In this document: positions 1-7,598 of the stretch, one piece after another
Layout of the letters: each line of letters starts with the position of its first letter
Numbering within the stretch: position 1 is the first letter of the stretch
Source of the DNA: Paracoccus onchidii
Lineage (GTDB): Bacteria; Pseudomonadota; Alphaproteobacteria; Rhodobacterales; Rhodobacteraceae
Direction: 5' to 3'
Assembly (NCBI RefSeq): GCF_028294535.1
Contig: NZ_JAQBIE010000004.1
Location: 124,001 to 188,000, forward strand
DNA: 64,000 bases
The notes under the pieces: generated by a model
Databases searched by the model: none
Told to the model about the DNA's origin: nothing
What the model saw: only the letters and a program-made list of their open reading frames with translations
Made by a program: the position numbers and the translations under genes

Positions 1-604
1 GTGCCGCGGCAGGTTGCGGGGTCGTGACCATTGCCCGTGCCGCTCCGGCGACGGGCAGGGTGGGGTTGATCTCGACGGAATGCGGCGCGACCGGCACCGT
101 TGTTGGACGGGCGGATTCCGGCAGGTCAAAGCCCGCATCGCCGGCGCGTCCCAGCCGTTTGGGCGGGTGTTGAGGCGTCACGATGGTCGTGGCTGGCCAA
201 TCATTCTCGACCGGTCGGATCGGTGTCGGCGTCACGCCTGTTGGCGCGGGCTTCGGGCTGCCGAACAGTTCGTCTTCGGCCATACGGGCGCGGCGTTCAT
301 GTTCCACTTCGTCGCGCAGGATGCTTAGCACCGATTCCGGCAGCCTGCGTTTTGCGGGAAGCAAGGCCGGGGTGCCATCGGCGGGCTTTGTCGCCGGTTC
401 CGCCGTCGGGCGGGGCGCTTGTTCGGCCAGAGGCGGGGCAGGTTGGGGCGGTTTCGCGCGATCGGTCTGTTGATAGGCACCGGGCACGAACCAGATGTGC
501 CCGCATGCGGTGCACTCGACTTCGCGACCTCCGTCGGGAATGGCATCTGGCGGAATGCGGTATTCCGCCGCACAACCCGGACAGATCAAACTTATTTCAA
601 CCAT
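1..604 (-). CDS. Zinc-ribbon domain protein (MJ0042 type), C-terminus cut by window edge
   Basis: About 201 N-terminal residues are visible, read on the minus strand from ATG at 604. The protein opens with MVEISLICPGCAAEY and then ECTACGHIWF. This gives two CxxC pairs spaced as in the MJ0042-type zinc ribbon found at the start of many alphaproteobacterial proteins. The rest is proline- and alanine-rich and looks disordered, with one charged stretch around residues 85-110. The family often carries a later transmembrane segment, but that part would lie outside the window. It is divergent from ftsE with about 93 bp between the starts. Function is unknown; a zinc-binding regulatory or structural role is only an inference. 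Confidence 0.75.
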   Translation of the reverse strand, partial: MVEISLICPGCAAEYRIPPDAIPDGGREVECTACGHIWFVPGAYQQTDRAKPPQPAPPLAEQAPRPTAEPATKPADGTPALLPAKRRLPESVLSILRDEVEHERRARMAEDELFGSPKPAPTGVTPTPIRPVENDWPATTIVTPQHPPKRLGRAGDAGFDLPESARPTTVPVAPHSVEINPTLPVAGAARAMVTTPQPAAA

Positions 605-697
605 GCCGACCCTCGCATTCATCTTTCGCCTGTTCTATCAAGCGCGCACACGGCTTCCAAGCGGCCGATGCAAAACCCGAAAAGAAGGGGGTGTGGC

Positions 698-1372
698 TTG
701 ATCGAAATGCAGGATGTCGGCTTTGGCTATCACGGCGGAGCCGAGCTTTTGTCGAATGTGACGCTCAGCCTGCAGCCGGGGATGTTTCATTTCCTGACCG
801 GGCCCTCCGGTTCGGGCAAAACCACGCTGTTGCGTCTGCTTTACGCGGATCTACTGCCCAGCTCGGGGCGCATTCAGGCGTTTGGCCATGACCTGGCGGA
901 TATGGGGCGCGATGATATCGCAACCCTTCGTCGCAGGGTTGGGGTCGTGCATCAGGACACACAGTTCCTGGACCATCTGCCGGTTGCCGAAAACGTTGCA
1001 TTGCCGTTGAATATTGCCGGCCAGCATGTCGACATGGATGCTTTGCGGGATCTGTTGGGTTGGGTCCAACTGTCACAGCAGGCTCGCGCCTTGCCCCCCG
1101 AGCTGTCGGGCGGCGAACGCCAGCGCGCCGCGCTTGCGCGGGCGGTGATTCTGTCGCCAGACTTGATCCTGGCGGATGAGCCGACCGGAAATCTGGATTG
1201 GGACATGTCCATGCGGCTGATGCAATTGCTGATCGAGTTGAACAAATCCGGCAAGGCGGTGATGGTCGCGACGCATGACCTGAACCTGATCCGGGCGACC
1301 AAGGCGCAGGTTGCGGCGCGGGTTCTGAGAATTGCGGGCAAATCCCTTCAATCGGCGGGGGCAGATCTGTGA
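698..1372 (+). CDS. ftsE: Cell division ATP-binding protein FtsE
   Basis: FtsE is the cytoplasmic ATPase of the FtsEX complex, which controls septal peptidoglycan hydrolysis at the inner membrane. The 224-residue product has Walker A GPSGSGKT (about 35-42), the ABC signature LSGGERQR, Walker B LILADEP and a late switch His (VATHD). I chose TTG at 698 because it gives the family-like opening MIEMQDV and follows an AAGGGGG ribosome site. The next in-frame ATG at 707 would remove the first residues of the nucleotide-binding domain. The stop overlaps the GTG start of ftsX (GTGA), so the pair is probably translationally coupled. Confidence 0.93.
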   Translation: MIEMQDVGFGYHGGAELLSNVTLSLQPGMFHFLTGPSGSGKTTLLRLLYADLLPSSGRIQAFGHDLADMGRDDIATLRRRVGVVHQDTQFLDHLPVAENVALPLNIAGQHVDMDALRDLLGWVQLSQQARALPPELSGGERQRAALARAVILSPDLILADEPTGNLDWDMSMRLMQLLIELNKSGKAVMVATHDLNLIRATKAQVAARVLRIAGKSLQSAGADL

Positions 1373-2298
1373 AGCGGGCTGATTTTCGGGGACTCAACCT
1401 GCGGGCGTTGTGGCGGGGGTTGTTGCGGGGCGATGGCGGCGCCGGTGATCGGATTGTCCCGCCGACGGGTTTCACCGCCCAGCTGACCTTGTTTTCCGCC
1501 GGGGCGATGGCCTTTCTGGCGGTGTTCGCCCTTGCGCTTGCCCTTGCGACGGGACGATTGGCCGACCGGTGGTCCAATCAGTTGGCTCAGTCCGTAACGG
1601 TCCGTGTCAGTGCGCCCCTGGCGCAGCAAGAGGCGCAGACCCAGACCGTGTTGCAGATCCTGCGCACCACACCGGGCGCCGGTCAGCCCCGGCTGTTGCC
1701 CGATGACGAGGTGGCCGAGTTGCTGGCACCCTGGTTCGGACCGGAGATGCCCGTGGATGCGCTGCCGGTTCCGGCACTGATTGATCTGCCGATTGCGGAT
1801 TCCGATTTCGATTCCGACGGTTTGCGCTTGCGCCTTGAGGCCGAGGCACCGGGCGCGGTGCTGGACGATCACACGCAATGGCGACGCCCGCTGGTGTCTG
1901 CGGCAACGCGACTGAAGCTTCTTGGGGTGGTCTCGTTGCTGTTGATCGCCGCGACCTCCGGGGCAATGATCGTGCTGGCCGCAAAGGCCGCCCTTGCCGC
2001 CAATGGTCAGGTTATTCGCGTCATGCGGCTGATCGGTGCGCGTGATCTGACCATCGCGACGGCCTTTGTCCGTCGCTTTACGCATCGCGCCGCCATCGGT
2101 GCGGGTGGCGGCACATTGCTGGGAATGGCGGCGGTTGCGTTGCTGCCCGACATGCAGGCGGCGGGGGGCTTTCTGACTGGCCTTGGGTTTCAGGGCTGGG
2201 ATTGGCTGTTGCCCCTGCTGATTCCCGTGGTTGCCGCCGCAGTCGGGTTTTTCGCGACGCGTTGGGCCGCGCTGAGAATGCTGAGGTCGGTCAGATGA
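1369..2298 (+). CDS. ftsX: Cell division protein FtsX
   Basis: FtsX is the membrane partner of FtsE and relays ATPase activity to cell-wall hydrolases outside the membrane. The 309-residue protein has the expected order. A short cytoplasmic N-terminus is followed by a first membrane segment near residues 40-62 and a periplasmic loop of about 110 residues. Three further hydrophobic segments sit in the C-terminal half, with the conserved VMRLIGARD-like stretch between the second and third. Translation starts at GTG 1369 inside the ftsE stop, and its own stop overlaps the plsC ATG. Length and topology match alphaproteobacterial FtsX. Confidence 0.9.
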   Translation: MKRADFRGLNLRALWRGLLRGDGGAGDRIVPPTGFTAQLTLFSAGAMAFLAVFALALALATGRLADRWSNQLAQSVTVRVSAPLAQQEAQTQTVLQILRTTPGAGQPRLLPDDEVAELLAPWFGPEMPVDALPVPALIDLPIADSDFDSDGLRLRLEAEAPGAVLDDHTQWRRPLVSAATRLKLLGVVSLLLIAATSGAMIVLAAKAALAANGQVIRVMRLIGARDLTIATAFVRRFTHRAAIGAGGGTLLGMAAVALLPDMQAAGGFLTGLGFQGWDWLLPLLIPVVAAAVGFFATRWAALRMLRSVR

Positions 2299-3077
2299 GC
2301 AATCGTTCCAACCGGCAAACGCCGGGGTCGCTGGGGCCGTGGCAGTATTTCCAGAACATTCTGTATTACCTGAATTGCGCGATCGCCACGCTGGTCATCG
2401 GCATTGTCGGCCTGCCACTGGTCGCTTTGCGTGGCCGCAGGGCTGCCAATTCCGTGGCGACCTTCTGGATCGGGTATATGCTTTGGGCGGCGCGGGTGCA
2501 TCTGGGCGTCACCTGCGAGGTGCGCGGAACACCCCCGACACAGGATTGTATCATTGCGGCCAAACATCAGTGTTTTCTTGATATTCTGGTCATCGCCCAC
2601 GCGGTGCCGCGGCGTGCCTTTATCATGAAGAAAGAGGTCATGCGCGTTCCCGTCATGGGATGGTATGCCTATAAGGTCGGCTGTATCCCGATAGACCGTG
2701 CGCGTGGGCGCGATGCCCTGCGCGCGATTTCCGATCAGGTGCAGCAGCGCCGCGAAACGCCGGAAGGTCTGGGGCAATTGATCATCTATCCGGAAGGAAC
2801 GCGGTCACGCCCGGGCGAGAAGTTGCCCTATAAACATGGCGTGGGCACGCTGCGGGCCGCGACGGCGCTGCCTGTGGTTCCGGTCGCGGTGAATGCCGGG
2901 TTGTTCTGGCCGCGCAAGGGCTGGGGCGTCAGGCCCGGGCGCGCGATTGTCGAGTTCCTGCCGCCGGTCGACAGCACAATGCCGACGCGTCAGTTCATGG
3001 CCCATCTGCAGGACGAGATCGAAACGAATTCGGATCGTTTGATGGCCGAGGCGGGCTTTCCCGCCCAGACGAACTAA
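2295..3077 (+). CDS. plsC: 1-acyl-sn-glycerol-3-phosphate acyltransferase
   Basis: PlsC adds the second acyl chain to lysophosphatidic acid to make phosphatidic acid at the inner membrane. The 260-residue protein has an N-terminal hydrophobic segment (about 25-50), then the acyltransferase motif HQCFLD (the HX4D catalytic pair). IPIDR and PEGTRS follow, matching the glycerophosphate-binding motifs. The start ATG at 2295 overlaps the ftsX stop as ATGA; longer in-frame starts would lie inside ftsX. Coupling to ftsEX suggests that phospholipid synthesis is co-expressed with the division complex. An acyltransferase for another lipid (for example ornithine lipid) is possible but less likely. Confidence 0.88.
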   Translation: MSNRSNRQTPGSLGPWQYFQNILYYLNCAIATLVIGIVGLPLVALRGRRAANSVATFWIGYMLWAARVHLGVTCEVRGTPPTQDCIIAAKHQCFLDILVIAHAVPRRAFIMKKEVMRVPVMGWYAYKVGCIPIDRARGRDALRAISDQVQQRRETPEGLGQLIIYPEGTRSRPGEKLPYKHGVGTLRAATALPVVPVAVNAGLFWPRKGWGVRPGRAIVEFLPPVDSTMPTRQFMAHLQDEIETNSDRLMAEAGFPAQTN

Positions 3078-3132
3078 GGGGCCGTCCGGTATCGGATCGA
3101 CCCCTTAGTTCCAAGGCCGCGATTGCGCGGCC
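3072..3132. terminator. Hairpins between convergent plsC and accA
   Basis: A perfect 10-bp inverted repeat AACTAAGGGG/CCCCTTAGTT (3072-3081 with 3101-3110) includes the plsC stop codon. It is followed by a 7-bp GC hairpin GGCCGCG-ATTG-CGCGGCC (3115-3132). A third small stem, CTGGCG/CGCCAG, overlaps the accA stop. No long T tract follows, so efficiency is uncertain. The position between two converging genes fits bidirectional termination. Confidence 0.6.
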
Positions 3133-3151
3133 CGGAAAGTGGCTGGCGCAA

Positions 3152-4111
3152 TCACGCCAGTGATTTCGAACCCATTGCCAGGAACTTCTTGCGCCGATCC
3201 TTGATCAGATCGGTGGGCGACATGCCTTTCAGTTCCTTCAGCATCTTGGAAATTTCTTCGCCGACAGCCTTGACCACCTGTTGCGGGTCACGCTGTGCGC
3301 CACCAAGCGGTTCTGGAATGATACGGTCGATCACATCCAGCTTTTTCAGATCTTGCGCGGTCAGGCGCAGGGCTTCTGCAGCTTCGCGCATACGTTCGGA
3401 ATCACGCCACAGGATCGAGGCACAGCCCTCGGGCGAAATCACCGAATAGATCGAATGTTCCAGCATCGCGATGCGATTGGCGGTCGCAAAGGCGACGGCC
3501 CCGCCAGAGCCACCTTCGCCGATGATCACGGTCACCAGCGGCACGCCGATTTCAAGGCATTTCTGCGTGCATCGGGCGATCGCCTCGGACTGTCCGCGTT
3601 CTTCGGCACCCTTGCCGGGATAGGCCCCTTGCGTATCGACAAGCATGATGACCGGCAGGCCAAAGCGATGGGCCATATCCATCAGGCGAATGGCCTTGCG
3701 ATAGCCTTCGGGGCGGGCCATGCCGAAATTGTGCAGAAGCCGCGATTTGGTGTCATGCCCCTTTTCATGGCCGATCACAACGCAGGGCATGTCGTTCAGA
3801 CGTGCAAGGCCACCCATGACGGCATGATCGTCGCCAAAGGCCCGATCGCCGGCCAGGGGCGTATATTCGCTGAACAGTTCCTTGATATATTCGCGGCAAT
3901 GCGGGCGGTCGGGATGGCGCGCCACCTGCGTTTTGCGCCACGGATTAAGATTCTTGTACAGCTCTTGCAGCAGATCGCCGGCCTTTTTGTCCAGGGCTGC
4001 CGCTTCTTTTTCGACATCGACTGCATCTTCGGATTTGCGGGCCATGGCACGCAGTTCCTCGGCTTTGCCTTCAATATCGGCGAGCGGTTTTTCGAAATCC
4101 AAATAGACCAT
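3152..4111 (-). CDS. accA: Acetyl-CoA carboxylase carboxyltransferase subunit alpha
   Basis: AccA is one half of the carboxyltransferase that moves the carboxyl group from biotin carboxyl carrier protein to acetyl-CoA, giving malonyl-CoA for fatty acid synthesis. The 319 residues match the usual family length. They start [20 protein letters not shown] and carry the family stretch [12 protein letters not shown] and the oxyanion-type glycines in GEGGSGGA. The C-terminus ends shortly after the family's amphipathic helix. The gene stands alone on the minus strand, converging with plsC, with the PLP enzyme gene upstream across a gap of about 90 bp. No alternative assignment is credible. Confidence 0.96.
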   Translation of the reverse strand: MVYLDFEKPLADIEGKAEELRAMARKSEDAVDVEKEAAALDKKAGDLLQELYKNLNPWRKTQVARHPDRPHCREYIKELFSEYTPLAGDRAFGDDHAVMGGLARLNDMPCVVIGHEKGHDTKSRLLHNFGMARPEGYRKAIRLMDMAHRFGLPVIMLVDTQGAYPGKGAEERGQSEAIARCTQKCLEIGVPLVTVIIGEGGSGGAVAFATANRIAMLEHSIYSVISPEGCASILWRDSERMREAAEALRLTAQDLKKLDVIDRIIPEPLGGAQRDPQQVVKAVGEEISKMLKELKGMSPTDLIKDRRKKFLAMGSKSLA

Positions 4112-4204
4112 GCGCGGGATGCTCCGGGGGCTGTTCGCGTTGCGCCCCTATATGATGATGTGTGCGCCGGATTGCAACGAGACGTGACATCCCGGCGCGT
4201 TCTC

Positions 4205-5389
4205 TTATTGCAGATCGGAAAACGCCGATTTCAGCCTTGCGACCGCCTCGATCACGTTGCTGCGTTGTGTTGCGATGTTGAATCGCAGGAAGCTGTCACC
4301 CCCTTCGCCAAAACTTGGGCCGTGATTGGCGGCGATCCGCGCGCCTTGTTCGACGCGGGCGGTAAATTCGGCGCGTGACATGCCCGTGCCCGAAAAATCG
4401 ACCCAAGACAGATATGTGGCCTGAAGCGGAATGGATCGCAGCCCCGGAATCGCGGCGATCCCGTCATCAAACAGGCGTCGGTTTTCATCCAGATAGGACA
4501 TAAGCGCGTCCACCCAGACCGCGCCTTCGGGCGAATAGGCGGCAGTGACCATGTCCAATCCGAACAAACCGGGTGAAATCGCCGCTGCCATCAAGGATGC
4601 CTTATAGCGCTGGCGCAGGTCTTCATCGGCGATAATGGCGTTCCCGATATGGGTGCCCGCGATATTGAAGGTCTTGGTCGTGGCGGTCAGCGTCACAAGG
4701 CGGTCGCTGATTTCGGGAACCAGCTCGGCGATCATGCGGTGCTTGTGTCCGGGGTAAACCAGATCGCAGTGAATATCGTCGGACACCAGGATCAGGTCGT
4801 GCCGCGTGCAGAAATCGGCGACCTCGCGCAGCTCCTCGGGTGTCCAGACACGTCCGCCCGGATTATGCGGTGAACAAAGGATCATGATCCGTTCGTTTCC
4901 GGTCAGCATCATTTCCCAACGCGACCAGTCCATCACATAGCGATCGGCCTGCAAGGCCAATGGCAATTCAACCAGTTCGCGCCCCGCAGCCCGGATCACC
5001 CGGCCAAAGGCATGGTAGACGGGGCTCATCACGATCACGCCATCGCCGCGCTGGCTATAGGCGTCCAGCGCCATCGCCACGGCATTGACCAGACCCGCGG
5101 TGGTCATGATCCATCCGGTATCGATCTCCCAGCCGTGGCGGTTTTTCATCCACCAGCGAATCGAATCAAGATAGGGGGCATGCGCGCCGGGATAGCCATA
5201 GATCCCATGTGCCGCGGTTGCCTCGACCGCGCGCTGAACCACCTCCGGGGGGCGAAAATCCATATCGGCGATCCACATCGCAAGGCCGCCATCTGCCGCA
5301 GAAACGCCAAAAGCGGCCTCCATATCGTCCCATTTCGCGCAACGCGTGCCGACACGGTCGATCTTTTCATCGAAATCGGGATTGGTCAT
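4205..5389 (-). CDS. PLP-dependent aminotransferase / cystathionine beta-lyase (MalY/PatB family)
   Basis: This fold-type I PLP enzyme is 394 residues from ATG 5389. It shows the MalY/PatB pattern: RVGTRCAKWD near the N-terminus, AMWIADMDF soon after, CSPHNPGG (about 170), SDDIHCDL with the PLP-ring Asp, and the Schiff-base lysine in TATTKTFN. Family members are C-S lyases that split cystathionine or cysteine S-conjugates, and some are aminotransferases. A start four codons earlier (5401) is possible, but 5389 gives the family N-terminus and has GAGGGG just upstream. It is divergent from def with about 80 bp between them. The exact substrate cannot be read from sequence. Confidence 0.85.
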   Translation of the reverse strand: MTNPDFDEKIDRVGTRCAKWDDMEAAFGVSAADGGLAMWIADMDFRPPEVVQRAVEATAAHGIYGYPGAHAPYLDSIRWWMKNRHGWEIDTGWIMTTAGLVNAVAMALDAYSQRGDGVIVMSPVYHAFGRVIRAAGRELVELPLALQADRYVMDWSRWEMMLTGNERIMILCSPHNPGGRVWTPEELREVADFCTRHDLILVSDDIHCDLVYPGHKHRMIAELVPEISDRLVTLTATTKTFNIAGTHIGNAIIADEDLRQRYKASLMAAAISPGLFGLDMVTAAYSPEGAVWVDALMSYLDENRRLFDDGIAAIPGLRSIPLQATYLSWVDFSGTGMSRAEFTARVEQGARIAANHGPSFGEGGDSFLRFNIATQRSNVIEAVARLKSAFSDLQ

Positions 5390-5469
5390 GGCCCCTCGCA
5401 TGTTTTCAGCTTTGGGTCTTGCATACGCGGGTTGTTGCGTAAGGTGAAGGCATCGCCTAAATCGCTGTC

Positions 5470-5991
5470 ATGAGCCTGCGTCCCATTCTGATCCATCCCG
5501 ATCCCCGCCTTAAAAAGGTGGCCGAGCCCGTCGCCCGCGTCACGCCCGAAATCGAGGCGCTGGCCGATGACATGCTGGCCACAATGTATGATGCGCCCGG
5601 CATCGGTCTGGCCGCGCCCCAGATCGGAGTTCTCAAGCGGATCTTCGTGATGGATGCGACCCGCGACCCCGAGGCCGAACGCCAGCCCTTGGTGCTGATC
5701 AACCCGGAGATCAGCTGGTCTTCGGAAGACCTGAACACCTATGACGAAGGTTGTCTGTCGATTCCTGACCAATATGGCGACGTGACCCGCCCCGCGCAGG
5801 TCCGGATGCAGTGGCTGGGTCTGGACGGCAAGACACATGAGCGGGATTTCGACGAACTCTGGGCGACCTGCGCCCAGCACGAGCTGGACCACCTGAACGG
5901 CATTCTGTTCATTGATCACATGTCCGCCATCAAGCGTCAGATGATCACCCGCAAGATGGTCAAGCTGAAGCGCGAGCGGGCGCGCGGTTGA
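5470..5991 (+). CDS. def: Peptide deformylase
   Basis: Def removes the N-formyl group from nascent proteins with an Fe(II)-type metal. All three family motifs are intact in the 173-residue product: GIGLAAPQ (44-51), EGCLSIP (93-99, metal ligand Cys95) and HELDH (137-141, two His ligands and the catalytic Glu). This is therefore the working enzyme of the pair. A second, altered copy follows after about 70 bp, and then fmt, the transformylase that makes the formyl-Met whose formyl group Def later removes. The three genes probably form one operon. Confidence 0.95.
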   Translation: MSLRPILIHPDPRLKKVAEPVARVTPEIEALADDMLATMYDAPGIGLAAPQIGVLKRIFVMDATRDPEAERQPLVLINPEISWSSEDLNTYDEGCLSIPDQYGDVTRPAQVRMQWLGLDGKTHERDFDELWATCAQHELDHLNGILFIDHMSAIKRQMITRKMVKLKRERARG

Positions 5992-6063
5992 AAGGATGCG
6001 GCTGCGGATGGCCCGATCTTCACGCAGCCAGATCCGGTGACATGATTTAAGGACCCAGACCCG

Positions 6064-6567
6064 ATGACCGTTCGCGCCTGCCTGCCCTATGGCGATCCCA
6101 GATTGCACCGACCGGCCGCACCGGTCGAATCCGTCACCCAGACGGTTCGCATGATCTGGGACGACATGATCGACACGATGGAGGCCATGCCCGGTGTCGG
6201 TCTTGCTGCGCCCCAGATCGGCATCATGATGCGGCTGGCGGTCGTGGATGCCTCGGACAAGCGGGGTCAGGCTGTCAGGATGGCCAATCCCGAAATCCTT
6301 CATTCCAGCATCAAGCTGCGCAGCCATGAAGAGGCCAGCCCGAATCTGCCCGGCGTCTCGGCGCTGATCGAACGGCCGCGGGCTGTCACGGTCCGTTTCC
6401 TGAATTTCGACGGGGAAATCGAAGAACGCGATTTCGTCGGCCTTTGGGCGACCAGCGTTCAACATCAATGTGACCATCTGGACGGGCGGTTGTTCGTCGA
6501 TCACCTGTCGCCGTTACGGCGCAAGATGCTTGTCCAGAAATCGACCAAACTGGCCCGCAAGGCCTAG
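6064..6567 (+). CDS. Peptide deformylase-like protein with altered active site
   Basis: The 167-residue protein aligns end to end with the Def encoded just upstream and keeps motif 1 (GVGLAAPQ, 44-51). Motif 2 reads EASPN instead of EGCLS, so Ser92 replaces the metal-ligand cysteine. Motif 3 reads HQCDH instead of HELDH, so Gln135 replaces the catalytic glutamate, while both histidines remain. Loss of a ligand and the general base predicts no deformylase activity. The frame is open and uninterrupted, so this is a kept paralogue and not a decayed pseudogene. Roles such as a Def or Fmt partner or a peptide-binding protein are speculation. Confidence 0.82.
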   Translation: MTVRACLPYGDPRLHRPAAPVESVTQTVRMIWDDMIDTMEAMPGVGLAAPQIGIMMRLAVVDASDKRGQAVRMANPEILHSSIKLRSHEEASPNLPGVSALIERPRAVTVRFLNFDGEIEERDFVGLWATSVQHQCDHLDGRLFVDHLSPLRRKMLVQKSTKLARKA

Positions 6568-6603
6568 ATCCCGGCCACCGTGGCCAGACAAGACGGGGGT
6601 GAT

Positions 6604-7497
6604 ATGCGAGTGATCTTCATGGGAACGCCCGAATTTTCGGTGCCGGCGCTTCAGGCGATTGCAGCCGAACACACGGTCGTCGCGGTCTACAGCCAGCCAC
6701 CTCGCGCCGCGGGCCGGGGCCAGAAAGCGCGACCTTCGGCCGTCCACCGGCAGGCCGAAGAACTGGGCCTGACCGTGCGCACGCCACTGAAACTGCGCGA
6801 CGAGGCCGCGATCCGTGAATTTCGCGAGCTCGATGCCGATGTCGCGGTGGTCGTGGCCTATGGGCTGATCCTGCCGCAGGACATTCTCGACGCGCCGCGC
6901 TATGGCTGTCTGAACATCCATGCCTCGCTTTTGCCGCGCTGGCGTGGTGCCGCACCCATTCATCGCGCCATACTGGCAGGTGACGCGGAAACCGGCGTTG
7001 CCATCATGCAGATGGCGGCGGGGCTCGATACAGGGCCGGTCATCACCCAGAGCCGAACAGAAATCGGCGCCGAGGAAACCACCGTCGATCTGCATGATCG
7101 TTTGTCACAGATGGGCGCACAGCTTATCCTCTCCACCTTGGAATCCCTGCCGGCAACAGGGACGCCCCAATCGGAAGGGGGGGTGCTCTATGCCGAGAAG
7201 ATCGAGAAATCGGAAGCTCGCATCGACTGGGCCCGCTCTGCGACCGAGGTCGATCGCCAGATTCGCGCCCTGTCGCCCTTTCCGGGGGCCTGGTGTGACA
7301 TTGCCGGTGAAAGGGTAAAGCTCCTGCGCAGTCGCCTTAGGGACGGCGTGGGTGAGCCCGGACAGGTTCTTGACGGATTCCGGGTTGCCTGTGGCACGGG
7401 GGCCGTGGAAATCACGCAGGCTCAGCGAGCCGGTAAAAAGCCGATGAATGCGCAGGATCTGCTGCGCGGGTGGATTCTTCCTTCGCGGCTGTCCTGA
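6604..7497 (+). CDS. fmt: Methionyl-tRNA formyltransferase
   Basis: Fmt formylates initiator Met-tRNA using 10-formyl-tetrahydrofolate. From ATG 6604 (after a GGGGG ribosome site) the 297-residue product begins [16 protein letters not shown]. It has the catalytic stretch [16 protein letters not shown] (Asn and His of the formyltransferase fold), the Asp of GLDTGPV, and the C-terminal OB-like domain starting near SPFPGAW. A start eight codons earlier (6580) would add residues absent from the family. It lies 36 bp after the def paralogue and closes this operon. Confidence 0.95.
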   Translation: MRVIFMGTPEFSVPALQAIAAEHTVVAVYSQPPRAAGRGQKARPSAVHRQAEELGLTVRTPLKLRDEAAIREFRELDADVAVVVAYGLILPQDILDAPRYGCLNIHASLLPRWRGAAPIHRAILAGDAETGVAIMQMAAGLDTGPVITQSRTEIGAEETTVDLHDRLSQMGAQLILSTLESLPATGTPQSEGGVLYAEKIEKSEARIDWARSATEVDRQIRALSPFPGAWCDIAGERVKLLRSRLRDGVGEPGQVLDGFRVACGTGAVEITQAQRAGKKPMNAQDLLRGWILPSRLS

Positions 7498-7529
7498 CGC
7501 GCGGCATATGCCGCGTTGTGCCTGAACGA

Positions 7530-7590
7530 GGCGGGGTTTACCCCCGCCCATCAGGCGCAACTCTGGTCGCGGGACGCAAGTGGCGTCCCG
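7530..7590. terminator. Paired hairpins between convergent fmt and secA
   Basis: Two strong stems lie in the 101-bp gap between converging genes. The first is GGCGGGG/CCCCGCC (7530-7536 with 7542-7548), and the second is CGGGACGC/GCGTCCCG (7570-7577 with 7583-7590). A small palindrome GCGGCATATGCCGC lies at 7501-7514. T tracts are weak, but the location fits bidirectional termination. Confidence 0.55.
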
Positions 7591-7598
7591 CTATCCAT

